Assembly: GCA_963714155.1 (NCBI GenBank)
Contig: OY970236.1
Location: 930,001-994,000 of the forward strand
Reading direction: 5' to 3'
Source: VRUE01 sp963714155
GTDB lineage: Bacteria > Actinomycetota > Thermoleophilia > Solirubrobacterales > 70-9
DNA: 64,000 nucleotides
Position 1 is the first letter of the stretch. Each line of letters begins with the position of its first letter. Made by a program: the position numbers and the translations under genes. Shown here piece by piece: positions 7,669-15,921 of the stretch. The notes under the pieces are model-generated. The model ran no database searches. It saw nothing but the letters and a program-made list of their open reading frames with translations, and was not told the DNA's origin.

Positions 7669-8202
7669 ATGAGCCGCATTGGAAGAAAGCCGATCACCGT
7701 GCCCGACGCCGTCACCGTCGAGGTCAGCCCTGGACACGTTGCGGTCAAGGGCCCGAAGGGCGAGCTGGCGCAGACGCTCTCGAGCGAGATGAAAGTCGAG
7801 CAGGCCGAGGGCGTGCTGACGATTGAGCGCCCGACCAACCGTGGCGAGCACCGCGCCCTGCACGGGCTGACTCGCAGCTTGATCGCCAACATGGTCGAGG
7901 GCGTCACCGAGGGCTTCGAGAAGCGCCTGGAGATCCAGGGCGTCGGTTACCGCGCGCAGCTCAAGGGGAAAAACCTCGAGCTGGCGCTGGGCTATTCGCA
8001 CCCGGTCTCGATTGAGGCTCCCGATGGCATCGATTTCGAGGTTCCGCAGCCGACCGAGATCATCGTCCGTGGCATCGATAAGCAGCTCGTCGGCCAGGTC
8101 GCCGCGGACATCCGCAAGCGCCGGCCACCAGAGCCTTACAAGGGCAAGGGAATCCGCTACCGCGGCGAGCACGTGATGCGCAAGGTGGGTAAGCGCGCAT
8201 GA
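7669..8202 (+). CDS. rplF: 50S ribosomal protein L6
   Basis: L6 lies near the sarcin-ricin loop at the factor-binding site. The product (177 aa) starts MSRIGRKPITVP and has VKGPKGELAQTL, VTEGFEKRLEIQGVGYRAQ, and the classic C-terminal signature PEPYKGKGIRYRGEHV with downstream RKVGKRA. The start ATG lies 7 nt after rpsH. The 3' end overlaps rplR by 4 nt (ATGA). Confidence 0.97.
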   Translation: MSRIGRKPITVPDAVTVEVSPGHVAVKGPKGELAQTLSSEMKVEQAEGVLTIERPTNRGEHRALHGLTRSLIANMVEGVTEGFEKRLEIQGVGYRAQLKGKNLELALGYSHPVSIEAPDGIDFEVPQPTEIIVRGIDKQLVGQVAADIRKRRPPEPYKGKGIRYRGEHVMRKVGKRA

Positions 8203-8552
8203 CCGTGGTCACCAAGAGGCAGGCCCGCCTGCGCCGCCGCCGCCGTGTCCGCGCCCGCGTCACCGGCACGGCCGCGCGTCCGCGCCTGTCGGTCTACCGC
8301 TCCAACCGCGGTGTCTTCGCCCAGCTGATCGACGATGGCAAAGGTCAAACGGTTGCCGCCGTCAACTGGATTGAGCCCGAGCTGCGCAAACTGACCGCCA
8401 GCGAGCAGGCCAAGCGGGCAGGAGAGCTGCTGGCTGAGCGAGCCAAGGCGGCGGGGGTCGAGACCTGTGTCTTCGATCGCGGCGGCTACCAGTACCACGG
8501 CCGCGTCAAGGCCTTGGCCGACGGAGCACGAGAGGGAGGCCTGGTCTTCTAG
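8199..8552 (+). CDS. rplR: 50S ribosomal protein L18
   Basis: L18 binds 5S rRNA with L5 and L25. The 117-residue product has the basic N-terminus RLRRRRRVRARVTGTAARPRLSVYRS, then AKAAGVETCVFDRGGYQYHGRVKALADGAREGGLVF at the end, the family hallmark (both read over longer stretches than quoted motifs need). The ATG at 8199 overlaps the rplF stop. A 29-nt gap separates it from rpsE. Confidence 0.96.
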   Translation: MTVVTKRQARLRRRRRVRARVTGTAARPRLSVYRSNRGVFAQLIDDGKGQTVAAVNWIEPELRKLTASEQAKRAGELLAERAKAAGVETCVFDRGGYQYHGRVKALADGAREGGLVF

Positions 8553-8581
8553 CGCTCGTTCGCTACCTTGGACCGCTCGTT

Positions 8582-9442
8582 ATGAAGGGAATGGACACAA
8601 CCAACGTTGAGACGGTGAGCCCGCGCGGGCTCGACCTGCAAGAGCGCGTGATCGAGATCAACCGCGTCGCCAAGGTGGTCAAGGGCGGCCGGCGCTTCTC
8701 CTTCACCGCCCTGGTGGCCGTCGGCGATGAAGAGGGCGTGGTCGGGATCGGCTACGGCAAGGCTCGCGAGGTTCCGCTGGCGATCCAGAAGGGCGTCGAG
8801 AACGCCCGCAAGGACTTGATTCGCATTCCCAAATACGGCCAGACGATCACCCACAAGATCATCGGCCGCTACGGCGCCGGCCACGTCGTCCTGCGCCCGG
8901 CCAGTCCCGGTACCGGCGTGATCGCCGGCGGCGGGGTGCGCGCGGTGCTCGAGCTTGGTGGCGTCAAGGACGTTCTTACGAAGAGCATTGGTACTCAGAA
9001 CCCGATCAATCTCGTCAAGGCGACGATGGACGGGTTGATCCGCCTGCGTCGGCCCGAGGAGGTTGCTGAGCTGCGCGGGTTGACGGTTGCCCAGGTGCTT
9101 GGGGTTCAGAAGAGCAATGGCAACGGTGCTTCGGCTCAGGGTTCAGACGCCGAGGCCGCGGGGCCTGTCGCTGCAGGGGACCCACCGCCCCCTGCGGTAG
9201 CTAAAGCTTCCTCGGGGGCGGTACCCCCTACAGCGCCACCCGCGGACGAGGCGTCAGATACCCCCAAGGATGAGGCGGCCGCCAAGCCCGCTGAGACACC
9301 GGCAACTGAGCAGGCTGCGACCGCCACTGGCGAGAAACCGCAAGCTGCTGAGGAGAACAAAGCTGAGGAGCCCGCTGCCGCTGAGGCTGCACCCGCTGCG
9401 GAAGCAGAGGAGGCTCCGGCTGCTGAGGGTGAGAGCTCGTGA
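8582..9442 (+). CDS. rpsE: 30S ribosomal protein S5 with ~109-residue Ala/Glu/Pro-rich C-terminal tail
   Basis: S5 contributes to decoding fidelity and mRNA unwinding at the entry site. The S5 double domain fills residues ~18-177 (LQERVIEINRVAKVVKGGRRFSF, GIGYGKAREVPLAIQK, RPASPGTGVIAGGGVRAVLE, KSIGTQNPINLVKAT). Normal S5 ends here at ~165-175 aa. The remaining ~109 residues are a disordered Ala/Pro/Glu/Thr tail with an acidic end. Start ATG 8582 or 8591 cannot be separated with confidence. The 3' end overlaps rpmD as GTGA. Confidence 0.95.
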   Translation: MKGMDTTNVETVSPRGLDLQERVIEINRVAKVVKGGRRFSFTALVAVGDEEGVVGIGYGKAREVPLAIQKGVENARKDLIRIPKYGQTITHKIIGRYGAGHVVLRPASPGTGVIAGGGVRAVLELGGVKDVLTKSIGTQNPINLVKATMDGLIRLRRPEEVAELRGLTVAQVLGVQKSNGNGASAQGSDAEAAGPVAAGDPPPPAVAKASSGAVPPTAPPADEASDTPKDEAAAKPAETPATEQAATATGEKPQAAEENKAEEPAAAEAAPAAEAEEAPAAEGESS

Positions 9443-9615
9443 GCGCGGTGAAGATCAAGCAGGTTCGGTCGGCCAACGGGACCAATCCGGCTCAGAAAGC
9501 GACGCTTGCGGCGCTGGGGCTGGGCAGGATCGGCAAGGCTGTGGAGCGCAAAGACTCGCCGCAGCTGCAGGGCCAGATTCGCACCGTCTCGCATTTGGTT
9601 GAGGTGGATGCCTGA
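9439..9615 (+). CDS. rpmD: 50S ribosomal protein L30
   Basis: This 58-codon gene starts at the GTG at 9439 inside the rpsE stop and reads VKIKQVRSANGTNPAQKATLAALGLGR followed by RKDSPQLQGQIRTVSHLVEV in its second half. The spacing of K.kq.rS.Ig....q..tL.alGL and the ending 'v..V.HLV.V' fit bacterial L30, as does its place between S5 and L15. It ends in a TGATG overlap with rplO. L30 is a small 23S rRNA-binding protein. Confidence 0.93.
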   Translation: MSAVKIKQVRSANGTNPAQKATLAALGLGRIGKAVERKDSPQLQGQIRTVSHLVEVDA

Positions 9616-10115
9616 TGGCCGCTGAGACACCTCGTTCCGAGGAGATCGGGCTGCACAATCTGAGGCCGAAGCCGGGGTCGCGCAAGCCGCGCAAGCGCTT
9701 GGGCCGCGGCGAGGGTTCGGGCCTGGGCAAGACTTCCGGCCGGGGTCACAAGGGCGCTGGCTCTCGTTCGGGTAGCAAACGCAAGCCCGGTTACGAAGGC
9801 GGCCAGAACCCGATCCACATGCGGATGCGAAAGCTCCGTGGCCCGCACAAAAAGCAATCGATGCCGTTCGAGAACTTCAGGACCACGTCGCAGCCGGTCA
9901 ACCTCGCTGACCTGGAGGAGCGCTTCGATGCCGACGCCGAGGTGACGCCCGAGACCCTCAAGGAAAAGGGCCTCGCCAAGCGCTCGGACCCGGTCAAGAT
10001 CCTCGCCCGCGGCGAGATCTCTAAGCAGCTGTCCGTACATGCGCACGGCTTCAGCGCGGCCGCCAAGGAGAAGATAGAAGCGGCTGGCGGTTCCTGCCAC
10101 ACTCTGGAGCCCTAA
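9615..10115 (+). CDS. rplO: 50S ribosomal protein L15
   Basis: L15 is a late-assembly 50S protein with an extended N-terminal tail inside the rRNA. The 166-residue product has IGLHNLRPKPGSRK, KRLGRGEGSGLGKTSGRGHKG (residues 31-51) and GYEGGQNPIHMRMRKLRG, the L15 signature blocks, followed by a globular C-terminal half. The start is coupled to rpmD and the stop overlaps secY (TAATG). Confidence 0.97.
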   Translation: MAAETPRSEEIGLHNLRPKPGSRKPRKRLGRGEGSGLGKTSGRGHKGAGSRSGSKRKPGYEGGQNPIHMRMRKLRGPHKKQSMPFENFRTTSQPVNLADLEERFDADAEVTPETLKEKGLAKRSDPVKILARGEISKQLSVHAHGFSAAAKEKIEAAGGSCHTLEP

Positions 10116-11389
10116 TGCTCCGGACTATTGCGAACGCCTTTAGCGTCGCCGAGATTCGAAAGAAGCTCGCCTTCACCGCGGCGATGCTGCTGCTGTACCG
10201 GCTCGGTGCCTACATCCCCGCGCCCGGCGTCGACCTCGACGCGGTCAAGGAACTGCAGAACAACTTCGCCGGCGGCGGAATCCTCAGTTTCCTCAACACC
10301 TTCTCCGGCGGCAGCCTCTCGCGCCTCTCGCTCTTCGCGCTGGGGATCATGCCCTACATCACGGCCTCGATCATCCTGCAGCTGCTGACCGTGGTCGTAC
10401 CCTCGCTGGAGAAGCTGCAGAAAGAAGGCGAGGTCGGCCAGCAGAAGATCACCCAGTACACGCGCTACCTCACCGTCGGCCTCGCGTTTGGCCAATCCTT
10501 CGGCTACGTCTTCCTCTTCCAGTCCTTTGGGCAGCAGCAGGGCGGCGGCAACTTCCTCGGCAACCTCGGCGGGGCCAAGGTGCTGCTGATCGTGATCTCG
10601 CTGACGGCGGGCTGCACACTGCTGATGTGGCTCGGCGAGCTGATCACACAGCGCGGCATCGGCAACGGCATCTCGCTGATGATCTTCGCCTCAATCGTCT
10701 CCGGCCTGCCAACCGGGCTGCAGTCATGGTGGTCGAACCCGGATCAGGTCTTCGTCGTGATGATGCCCTTCATGGCACTCGCGGTGATCGTCGCGATCGT
10801 CTTCGTCCAGGAGGGCCAGAGACGCATCCCGGTCCAGTACGCGAAACGCGTCGTCGGGCGAAAAATGACCTCTGGCGGCTCGACCTATCTGCCGCTGCGA
10901 GTCAACATGGCCGGCGTCATCCCAGTCATCTTCGCCGCTTCGATCATGGCTTTCCCGCCAACGATCGGACAGCTCCTCAACACCCCGGCCGCGCTCGACT
11001 TCGCCGCCTTCTTCAGCCCCAGTAGCTGGGCCTACGTGGTGGGCGAGGTCTTCTTCATCGTCATCTTCACTTACTTCTACACGGCCGTCACCTTCAATCC
11101 GGTTGACCAAGCCGACAACCTGAAGAAGTACGGCGGTTTCATTCCCGGCGTTCGCCCGGGACGACCGACCGCCGAGTACCTCGATCGCATCCTCTCGCGC
11201 TTGACCTTCCCCGGTGCCCTGTACCTCGGCGCCGTGGCCGCGCTGCCGACGATCCTGCTCAGCCAGACTTCGGCCAACTTCGCTTTTGGCGGCACCTCGA
11301 TCCTGATCGTGATCGGCGTCGCGCTGGAAACCGTGAAGCAGCTCGAGGCGCAGCTGATGATGCGTAACTACGAGGGCTTCCTCAAATAG
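10115..11389 (+). CDS. secY: Protein translocase channel subunit SecY
   Basis: SecY forms the membrane channel for Sec-dependent export with SecE and SecG. The 424-residue protein shows about ten hydrophobic segments, the opening RKKLAFTAAMLLLYRLGAYIPAPG, the plug-region pattern after FSGGSLSRLSLFALGIMPYITAS, the GNGISLMIFA segment, and the cytosolic loop PVQYAKRVVGRK that contacts SecA or the ribosome. It ends the spc operon in the usual place after rplO. The exported proteins at 37.5-41 kb would depend on it. Confidence 0.97.
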   Translation: MLRTIANAFSVAEIRKKLAFTAAMLLLYRLGAYIPAPGVDLDAVKELQNNFAGGGILSFLNTFSGGSLSRLSLFALGIMPYITASIILQLLTVVVPSLEKLQKEGEVGQQKITQYTRYLTVGLAFGQSFGYVFLFQSFGQQQGGGNFLGNLGGAKVLLIVISLTAGCTLLMWLGELITQRGIGNGISLMIFASIVSGLPTGLQSWWSNPDQVFVVMMPFMALAVIVAIVFVQEGQRRIPVQYAKRVVGRKMTSGGSTYLPLRVNMAGVIPVIFAASIMAFPPTIGQLLNTPAALDFAAFFSPSSWAYVVGEVFFIVIFTYFYTAVTFNPVDQADNLKKYGGFIPGVRPGRPTAEYLDRILSRLTFPGALYLGAVAALPTILLSQTSANFAFGGTSILIVIGVALETVKQLEAQLMMRNYEGFLK

Positions 11390-11399
11390 GCCGCGGCCG

Positions 11400-12080
11400 A
11401 TGTCAGAGCTGAACCTAGTCCTGCTCGGTCCGCCCGGGTCGGGGAAGGGTACGCAGGGTGAGCGCCTGCAGGAGGACCTCGAGCTGCCCTATTACGCGAC
11501 GGGGGACATCCTGCGCGCCGCGGTGCGCGAGGGCACCGAGTTGGGCCGGGCCGCCAAGGACTACATGGACCGCGGCGATCTTGTTCCCGACGAGGTGATC
11601 GTCGGCATGATCGGTGAGCGGATCGACTCCAGCGAGGCGGTCGACGGCTTCATCCTCGATGGCTTCCCGCGCACGGCTCCGCAGGCTGAGGCGCTGGCCT
11701 CGAAGTTGACTGAGCTAGGCCGTGAGCTGACTGCGGTGCTGTTGATCGATGTCAGCGACGAGGAGGTCGTGCGCAGGCTGGGCGGGCGGCGTACCTGTGT
11801 CGAGAACGGCCACGTCTTCCACGTCGAGTTCAACCCGCCAAAGCAAGAGGGGATCTGCGACGTCGACGGCAGCGAGCTCGTCGTCCGCGACGACGACAAG
11901 CCCGAGGTAATTCGCCACCGGCTCGAGCAGTACCACGCCAAGACCGCGCCGCTGATCGAGCACTACGACAGCCAGAGCCTTTTGCGCCAGATCGACGGTG
12001 CCGCCTCACCCGACGCGGTTGCCGATGAGATCCAGCGCACCCTTGCGACGCTGCGCCTCGAGGCCGACGAAGCGATCTAG
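11400..12080 (+). CDS. adk: Adenylate kinase
   Basis: Catalyses ATP + AMP = 2 ADP. The P-loop GPPGSGKGTQ lies at residues 10-19, followed by the AMP-binding FILDGFPRT motif and the VVRRLGGRRTC opening of the LID. The LID has Cys in 'RRTC' and 'GICD' but not the full four-Cys zinc set of the Gram-positive form. The length of 226 aa fits a long-LID adk. It lies 10 nt after secY and before map, the canonical secY-adk-map order. Confidence 0.97.
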   Translation: MSELNLVLLGPPGSGKGTQGERLQEDLELPYYATGDILRAAVREGTELGRAAKDYMDRGDLVPDEVIVGMIGERIDSSEAVDGFILDGFPRTAPQAEALASKLTELGRELTAVLLIDVSDEEVVRRLGGRRTCVENGHVFHVEFNPPKQEGICDVDGSELVVRDDDKPEVIRHRLEQYHAKTAPLIEHYDSQSLLRQIDGAASPDAVADEIQRTLATLRLEADEAI

Positions 12081-12105
12081 CCGGCACCGCGAGGGGGCCA
12101 CTAGC

Positions 12106-12873
12106 GTGTACAAGATGATCATCCGCAAGACCCCGGAGCAGGTCGACAAAATGGCTGCGGCCGGCGAGATCCTGGTCCGCTGTCTGCACATGCTCAAGGC
12201 CAAGGCCCGGCCGGGTGTGACGACCAAGGAGCTGGACCTCGCCGCCGAGAAGCTGATCCGCTCGCAGGGAGCCGAGCCGGCCTTCAAGGGGTACCGCGGC
12301 TTCCCCGGCTCGATCTGCGCCTCGCCCAACTCGATGGTCGTGCACGGCATCCCCGGCCACTACGAGTGCAAGCGCGGCGACGTCTTGTCAATTGACGTCG
12401 GCGTGATCAAGGACGGCTGGGTTGCCGACGCCGCGATGACGGTGCCGATCGGCCCGATCGAGGCCGAGGCAAGAAAACTGCTTGACGTGACCAAAGCCTC
12501 GCTCTTTGCCGGGGTCGAGCAGATGCAGCCGGGCAACAAGCTCGGCGACGTCTCAGCGGCGATCCAGCGCACGGTGGAGATCGAGGGTCTCTCGGTCATC
12601 CGCACCCTGGTCGGCCACGGGATCGGCCGTGAGATGCACGAGGACCCGCAGGTCCCCAATTTCGGCACGGCGGGCAAGGGCCCGGTGCTCGAGGAGGGCA
12701 CCGTGCTGGCGATCGAGCCGATGGTCAATGTCGGTGGTCCGCTGGTGCGCATGGGGGACGACGGCTGGGCCGTCTACTCGCAGGACGGCTCGCTGGCGGC
12801 GCATTTCGAGTTCACCGTCGCCGTCACCGCCGACGGTCCCCGCATACTTACTCCCTGGCACGACGAGGACTAG
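12106..12873 (+). CDS. map: Methionine aminopeptidase, type I
   Basis: Removes the initiator methionine from nascent proteins; a dinuclear metal enzyme. The five ligand sites are visible: IDVGV and DAAMTVP (two Asp), GHGIGREMHEDP (His), AIEPMV (Glu) and HFEFTV (Glu). Substrate-binding His is in SMVVHGIP. I chose GTG 12106 (255 aa) because GAGGGGG at 12091-12097 lies 8 nt upstream; the ATG at 12115 would be 17 nt away. It follows adk by 25 nt. Confidence 0.96.
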   Translation: MYKMIIRKTPEQVDKMAAAGEILVRCLHMLKAKARPGVTTKELDLAAEKLIRSQGAEPAFKGYRGFPGSICASPNSMVVHGIPGHYECKRGDVLSIDVGVIKDGWVADAAMTVPIGPIEAEARKLLDVTKASLFAGVEQMQPGNKLGDVSAAIQRTVEIEGLSVIRTLVGHGIGREMHEDPQVPNFGTAGKGPVLEEGTVLAIEPMVNVGGPLVRMGDDGWAVYSQDGSLAAHFEFTVAVTADGPRILTPWHDED

Positions 12874-12884
12874 CGCCTCGACGC

Positions 12885-12903
12885 CTGGGGCGGCAGTCCC
12901 CAG
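12885..12903 (+). other. Hairpin in the map-rpmJ gap
   Basis: CTGGGG (12885-12890) pairs perfectly with CCCCAG (12898-12903) around a 7-nt loop. No T-run follows, so a classical terminator is unlikely. The 137-nt map-rpmJ gap (12874-13010) is where infA normally lies, but it is too short to hold one. Confidence 0.4.
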
Positions 12904-13010
12904 CGGAACGCCCCTGCTATCTTTCCCGGTCGGTCCACTGGGCCGGTTTGTGCCTGCCGTCCAACTCCTGGGGCGTGCGGGAGTCCTGTATTCGATACGA
13001 GACCGGAGCA

Positions 13011-13124
13011 ATGAAGGTTCGAGCTTCCGTAAAGCCGATGTGCGAAAAGTGCAAGATCATCCGCCGCAATGGCGCGGTGCTCGTGATCTGCCAAAACCCC
13101 CGACACAAGCAACGTCAGGGCTAG
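13011..13124 (+). CDS. rpmJ: 50S ribosomal protein L36
   Basis: The 37-residue product MKVRASVKPMCEKCK... to ...RHKQRQG is the zinc-binding form of L36, with Cys11, Cys14, Cys27 and His32 as ligands. It is too small for most ORF cut-offs but is unmistakable. It heads the alpha operon, 7 nt before rpsM, with a GGAG-like sequence (ACCGGAGCA) just before the ATG. infA, usually directly upstream, is missing here. Confidence 0.96.
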   Translation: MKVRASVKPMCEKCKIIRRNGAVLVICQNPRHKQRQG

Positions 13125-13131
13125 GTCGCGC

Positions 13132-13503
13132 ATGGCACGTATCGCAGGAGTAAACGTCCCGGTCGGCAAGCGCGTCGAAATCGGTCTCACCTACATCTTT
13201 GGGATCGGTCGCTCGACCGCCCAGAAGATCCTTGAGGAGGCCAAAGTCGATCCCAACACCATGGTCAAAGACTTGACCGAGGATGAGGTCATCCGCCTCC
13301 GTGACGCGGTCGATCAGCGCGAGGTCGAGGGCGACCTGCGCCGCGAGCGCTCCCAGGACGTCAAACGGCTGATGGAGATCGGCTCCTACCGCGGCCTGCG
13401 CCACCGCCGCGGCCTGCCCGTTCGCGGTCAGCGGACCAAGACCAACGCCCGCGGCCGCAAGGGCCCGCGCCGGATGAGCGTCGCCGGCAAGCGCAAGGTA
13501 TAG
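13132..13503 (+). CDS. rpsM: 30S ribosomal protein S13
   Basis: S13 contacts tRNA and L5 at the subunit bridge. The 123-residue product begins ARIAGVNVPVGKRVEIGLTYIFGIGR and has the C-terminal YRGLRHRRGLPVRGQRTKTNARGRKG signature region. Normal length. It follows rpmJ by 7 nt and precedes rpsK by 5 nt, the usual alpha-operon order. Confidence 0.97.
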   Translation: MARIAGVNVPVGKRVEIGLTYIFGIGRSTAQKILEEAKVDPNTMVKDLTEDEVIRLRDAVDQREVEGDLRRERSQDVKRLMEIGSYRGLRHRRGLPVRGQRTKTNARGRKGPRRMSVAGKRKV

Positions 13504-13508
13504 AGCAG

Positions 13509-13910
13509 ATGGCCGCAGCCAAAAAACCCGCCAAAGGGCGCTCGCGCCGCCGCGTCAAGAAGAACGTCACTTACGGCCAGGCGCACATCAAGACTTCCTT
13601 CAACAACACGATCGTCACCCTTACCGACACCGAAGGCAACGTGATTGCCTGGGAGTCGGCTGGCTCGGCCGGGTTCAAAGGGTCGCGTAAGTCGACCCCC
13701 TTCGCCGCTCAGGTGACTGCAGACGCGGCCGCCAAGAAGGGGATGGAACACGGTCTCGAGAAGGTCGAGGTCTTCGCCAAGGGCGCCGGTTCCGGTCGTG
13801 AGACCGCGATCCGCTCTCTGCAGGCTGCTGGCCTCGATGTCACCACCGTCAAGGACGTCTCGCCGCAGGCCCACAACGGCTGTCGCCCGAAGAAGCGGAG
13901 GCGCGTCTAA
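13509..13910 (+). CDS. rpsK: 30S ribosomal protein S11
   Basis: S11 forms the 30S platform near the Shine-Dalgarno duplex. The 133-residue product has a short Lys/Arg/Ala-rich lead, then AHIKTSFNNTIVTLTDTEGN, GFKGSRKSTPFAAQ and the terminal HNGCRPKKRRRV, all diagnostic. Stop and rpsD start overlap (TAATG). Confidence 0.97.
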   Translation: MAAAKKPAKGRSRRRVKKNVTYGQAHIKTSFNNTIVTLTDTEGNVIAWESAGSAGFKGSRKSTPFAAQVTADAAAKKGMEHGLEKVEVFAKGAGSGRETAIRSLQAAGLDVTTVKDVSPQAHNGCRPKKRRRV

Positions 13911-14530
13911 TGGCTCGCGATACCGCGCCGCAGTGCAAGCAATGCCGTCGCGAGGGCCAGAAGCTCTTCCTCAAGGGCGAGCGCTGCTTCACCGACAAGT
14001 GCGGGGTCGAGCGCCGCTCCTACCCGCCCGGCGAGCATGGCCGCGGTCGCATGCGCCAGTCCGAGTACCGCGTGCAGCTGCGCGAGAAGCAGAAGACGCG
14101 TCGCTACTACCAGGTGCTGGAGAAACAGTTCCGCGCCTACTACGACAAGGCTTCGCGCCAAGAGGGTGTGACCGGTGAGAACCTGCTGCGCCTGCTCGAG
14201 TCGCGCTTCGACAACGTGCTGGTCCGCCTCGGCTTTGCCGCCTCGCGGCGCCAGGCCCGCCAGCTGATCAGCCACGGCCACTGGCTGATCAACGGCCGCC
14301 GGGTCGACATCCCCTCCTACCAAGTGCGCCCCGAGGACGTGATCTCGATCAAGTCGAGTTCATCCGCCGGGGACACGATTCGCAAGGCAACGGAGCTCGT
14401 CTCCACCGTGCCGGCCTGGTTGCAGGCCGACCACGACTCCCTTACCGCCAAGGTCCTGCGCTACCCAGAGCGCGCGGAGATCTCGGCACCGGTGCAGGAG
14501 CAGCTGATCGTCGAGCTGTACTCCAAGTAA
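13910..14530 (+). CDS. rpsD: 30S ribosomal protein S4 (zinc-binding form)
   Basis: S4 starts 16S rRNA assembly and shapes decoding fidelity. The 206-residue product has N-terminal Cys9-x2-Cys12, Cys26 and Cys31 (the zinc 'C+' form), SYPPGEHG, then the S4 RNA-binding domain with ESRFDNVLVRLGFAASRRQARQLISHGHWLINGR (read from about residue 96). It is coupled to rpsK by overlap. Confidence 0.97.
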   Translation: MARDTAPQCKQCRREGQKLFLKGERCFTDKCGVERRSYPPGEHGRGRMRQSEYRVQLREKQKTRRYYQVLEKQFRAYYDKASRQEGVTGENLLRLLESRFDNVLVRLGFAASRRQARQLISHGHWLINGRRVDIPSYQVRPEDVISIKSSSSAGDTIRKATELVSTVPAWLQADHDSLTAKVLRYPERAEISAPVQEQLIVELYSK

Positions 14531-14567
14531 CCGGATCCTTTTCTGAACACGCATACGCAAGGAACAC

Positions 14568-15548
14568 ATGACCACTGATTTCCAGGTCCCTCGCATCACC
14601 TCAGAGAAAGTGGACGATCGCCGCGGCACCTTCACCGTCGAGCCGCTCGACAAGGGCTTCGGCTACACCTTCGGCAACAGTCTCCGCCGCGTCCTGCTCT
14701 CCTCGCTGGGCGGTGCTGCCGTCACCAGCGTTCGCATCGAGGGTGTCGCCCACGAGTTCTCCACCGTGCCGGGGGTCAAGGAGGATGTCACCGACATCAT
14801 CCTCAACCTCAAGGATCTCGTCGTCCGCATGCATACCGATGCCGATGAGGTCGAGGCTCCGCTGGTTGCCACTGGCCCCGGCGAGGTCAAGGCGAAGGAC
14901 ATCGACCTGCCCTCGGGGGTCGAGATTCTCAACCCCGAGGCGCCGATCGCGACGCTGGAGAAGAAAACCAAGCTCGAGATCTACCTGACCATTGGCCGCG
15001 GCCGCGGTTACTCACCGGCCGAGGAGAACAAGTCCGACGAGCAGCCGATCGGCGTGATCCCGATCGACTCGATCTTCTCGCCGATCCGCCGCGCTTCCTA
15101 CTCGGTGGCGACGGCCCGCGTCGGTCAGCGCACCGACTTCGACAAGCTCACTCTCGACCTTGAGACCGATGGCTCGATCGAGCCGGGCGCTGCCCTGCGC
15201 GAGGCCTCCGAGATCCTGATCAAGAGCCTGGCGATCTTCACCGACGCCGATCGGGTCGAGGAGCTGACCGCGCGTGAACCGGTCCCGACCCACACCGCCG
15301 ACGTGCTTCCTGGGCCTGTGGGCGATGGCATCGCCAGCAGTAACGGCCTCGATGAGATCCTGATCGAGGAGCTGGAGCTCGGCGTGCGTTCGTACAACTG
15401 CCTCAAGCGGGCGGGAGTGCAGACCGTCGGCGACCTGGTGCGCAAGACGCGCTCGGAGCTGAACGCGATTCCCAACTTTGGCTCGAAGTCGATCGAGGAA
15501 GTAATCGAGACCCTGCACGCACGCGGGCTCGATCTTCAGGGAGACTGA
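14568..15548 (+). CDS. rpoA: DNA-directed RNA polymerase subunit alpha
   Basis: Alpha dimerises to nucleate RNA polymerase and contacts upstream promoter DNA and activators. The N-terminal domain has EPLDKGFGYTFGNSLRRVLLSSLGG and FSTVPGVKEDVTDIILNLK; the C-terminal domain has LGVRSYNCLKRAGVQTVGDL and NFGSKSIEEVIE. 326 aa is typical. An AAGGAAC ribosome-binding site lies just before ATG 14568. A 19-nt gap leads to rplQ. Confidence 0.97.
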   Translation: MTTDFQVPRITSEKVDDRRGTFTVEPLDKGFGYTFGNSLRRVLLSSLGGAAVTSVRIEGVAHEFSTVPGVKEDVTDIILNLKDLVVRMHTDADEVEAPLVATGPGEVKAKDIDLPSGVEILNPEAPIATLEKKTKLEIYLTIGRGRGYSPAEENKSDEQPIGVIPIDSIFSPIRRASYSVATARVGQRTDFDKLTLDLETDGSIEPGAALREASEILIKSLAIFTDADRVEELTAREPVPTHTADVLPGPVGDGIASSNGLDEILIEELELGVRSYNCLKRAGVQTVGDLVRKTRSELNAIPNFGSKSIEEVIETLHARGLDLQGD

Positions 15549-15567
15549 ACGGGGAGCTGAGCAGGAG

Positions 15568-15921
15568 ATGCGCCACCGCAAGAAGCGAAACAAGCTGAGC
15601 CGCGATGCGGCGCATCGTGAGTCCCTGCTCTCCAACCTCTCCAAGCAGCTGATCGAGCACGAACGGATCAAGACCTCGCAGGCCAAGGCGAAGGCGGTCA
15701 AGCCCGAGGTCGAGCAGCTGATCACCCTGGCCAAGCGCGGTGACCTGCACGCGCGTCGCCAGGCGCTGGCGACGCTGCACAACGACAAGTTCATCGTGCA
15801 CAAGCTGTTTGAGGAGGTCGCGCCGCGATACGTGGAGCGGCCCGGTGGCTACACCAGGATCGTCAAGTTGGGCCCGAGGAAGTCGGACTCGACTGAGATG
15901 GTCTATCTAGAGCTCGTCTAG
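15568..15921 (+). CDS. rplQ: 50S ribosomal protein L17
   Basis: L17 sits near the tunnel exit. The 117-residue product starts MRHRKKRNKLSRDAAHRESLL, has ITLAKRGDLHARRQAL, and ends RPGGYTRIVKLGPRKSDSTEMVYLEL, typical for the family. An AGCAGGAG ribosome-binding motif precedes ATG 15568. It is the last plus-strand gene of the supercluster. Its TAG is shared with the truA stop on the other strand (CTAG at 15918-15921). Confidence 0.97.
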   Translation: MRHRKKRNKLSRDAAHRESLLSNLSKQLIEHERIKTSQAKAKAVKPEVEQLITLAKRGDLHARRQALATLHNDKFIVHKLFEEVAPRYVERPGGYTRIVKLGPRKSDSTEMVYLELV

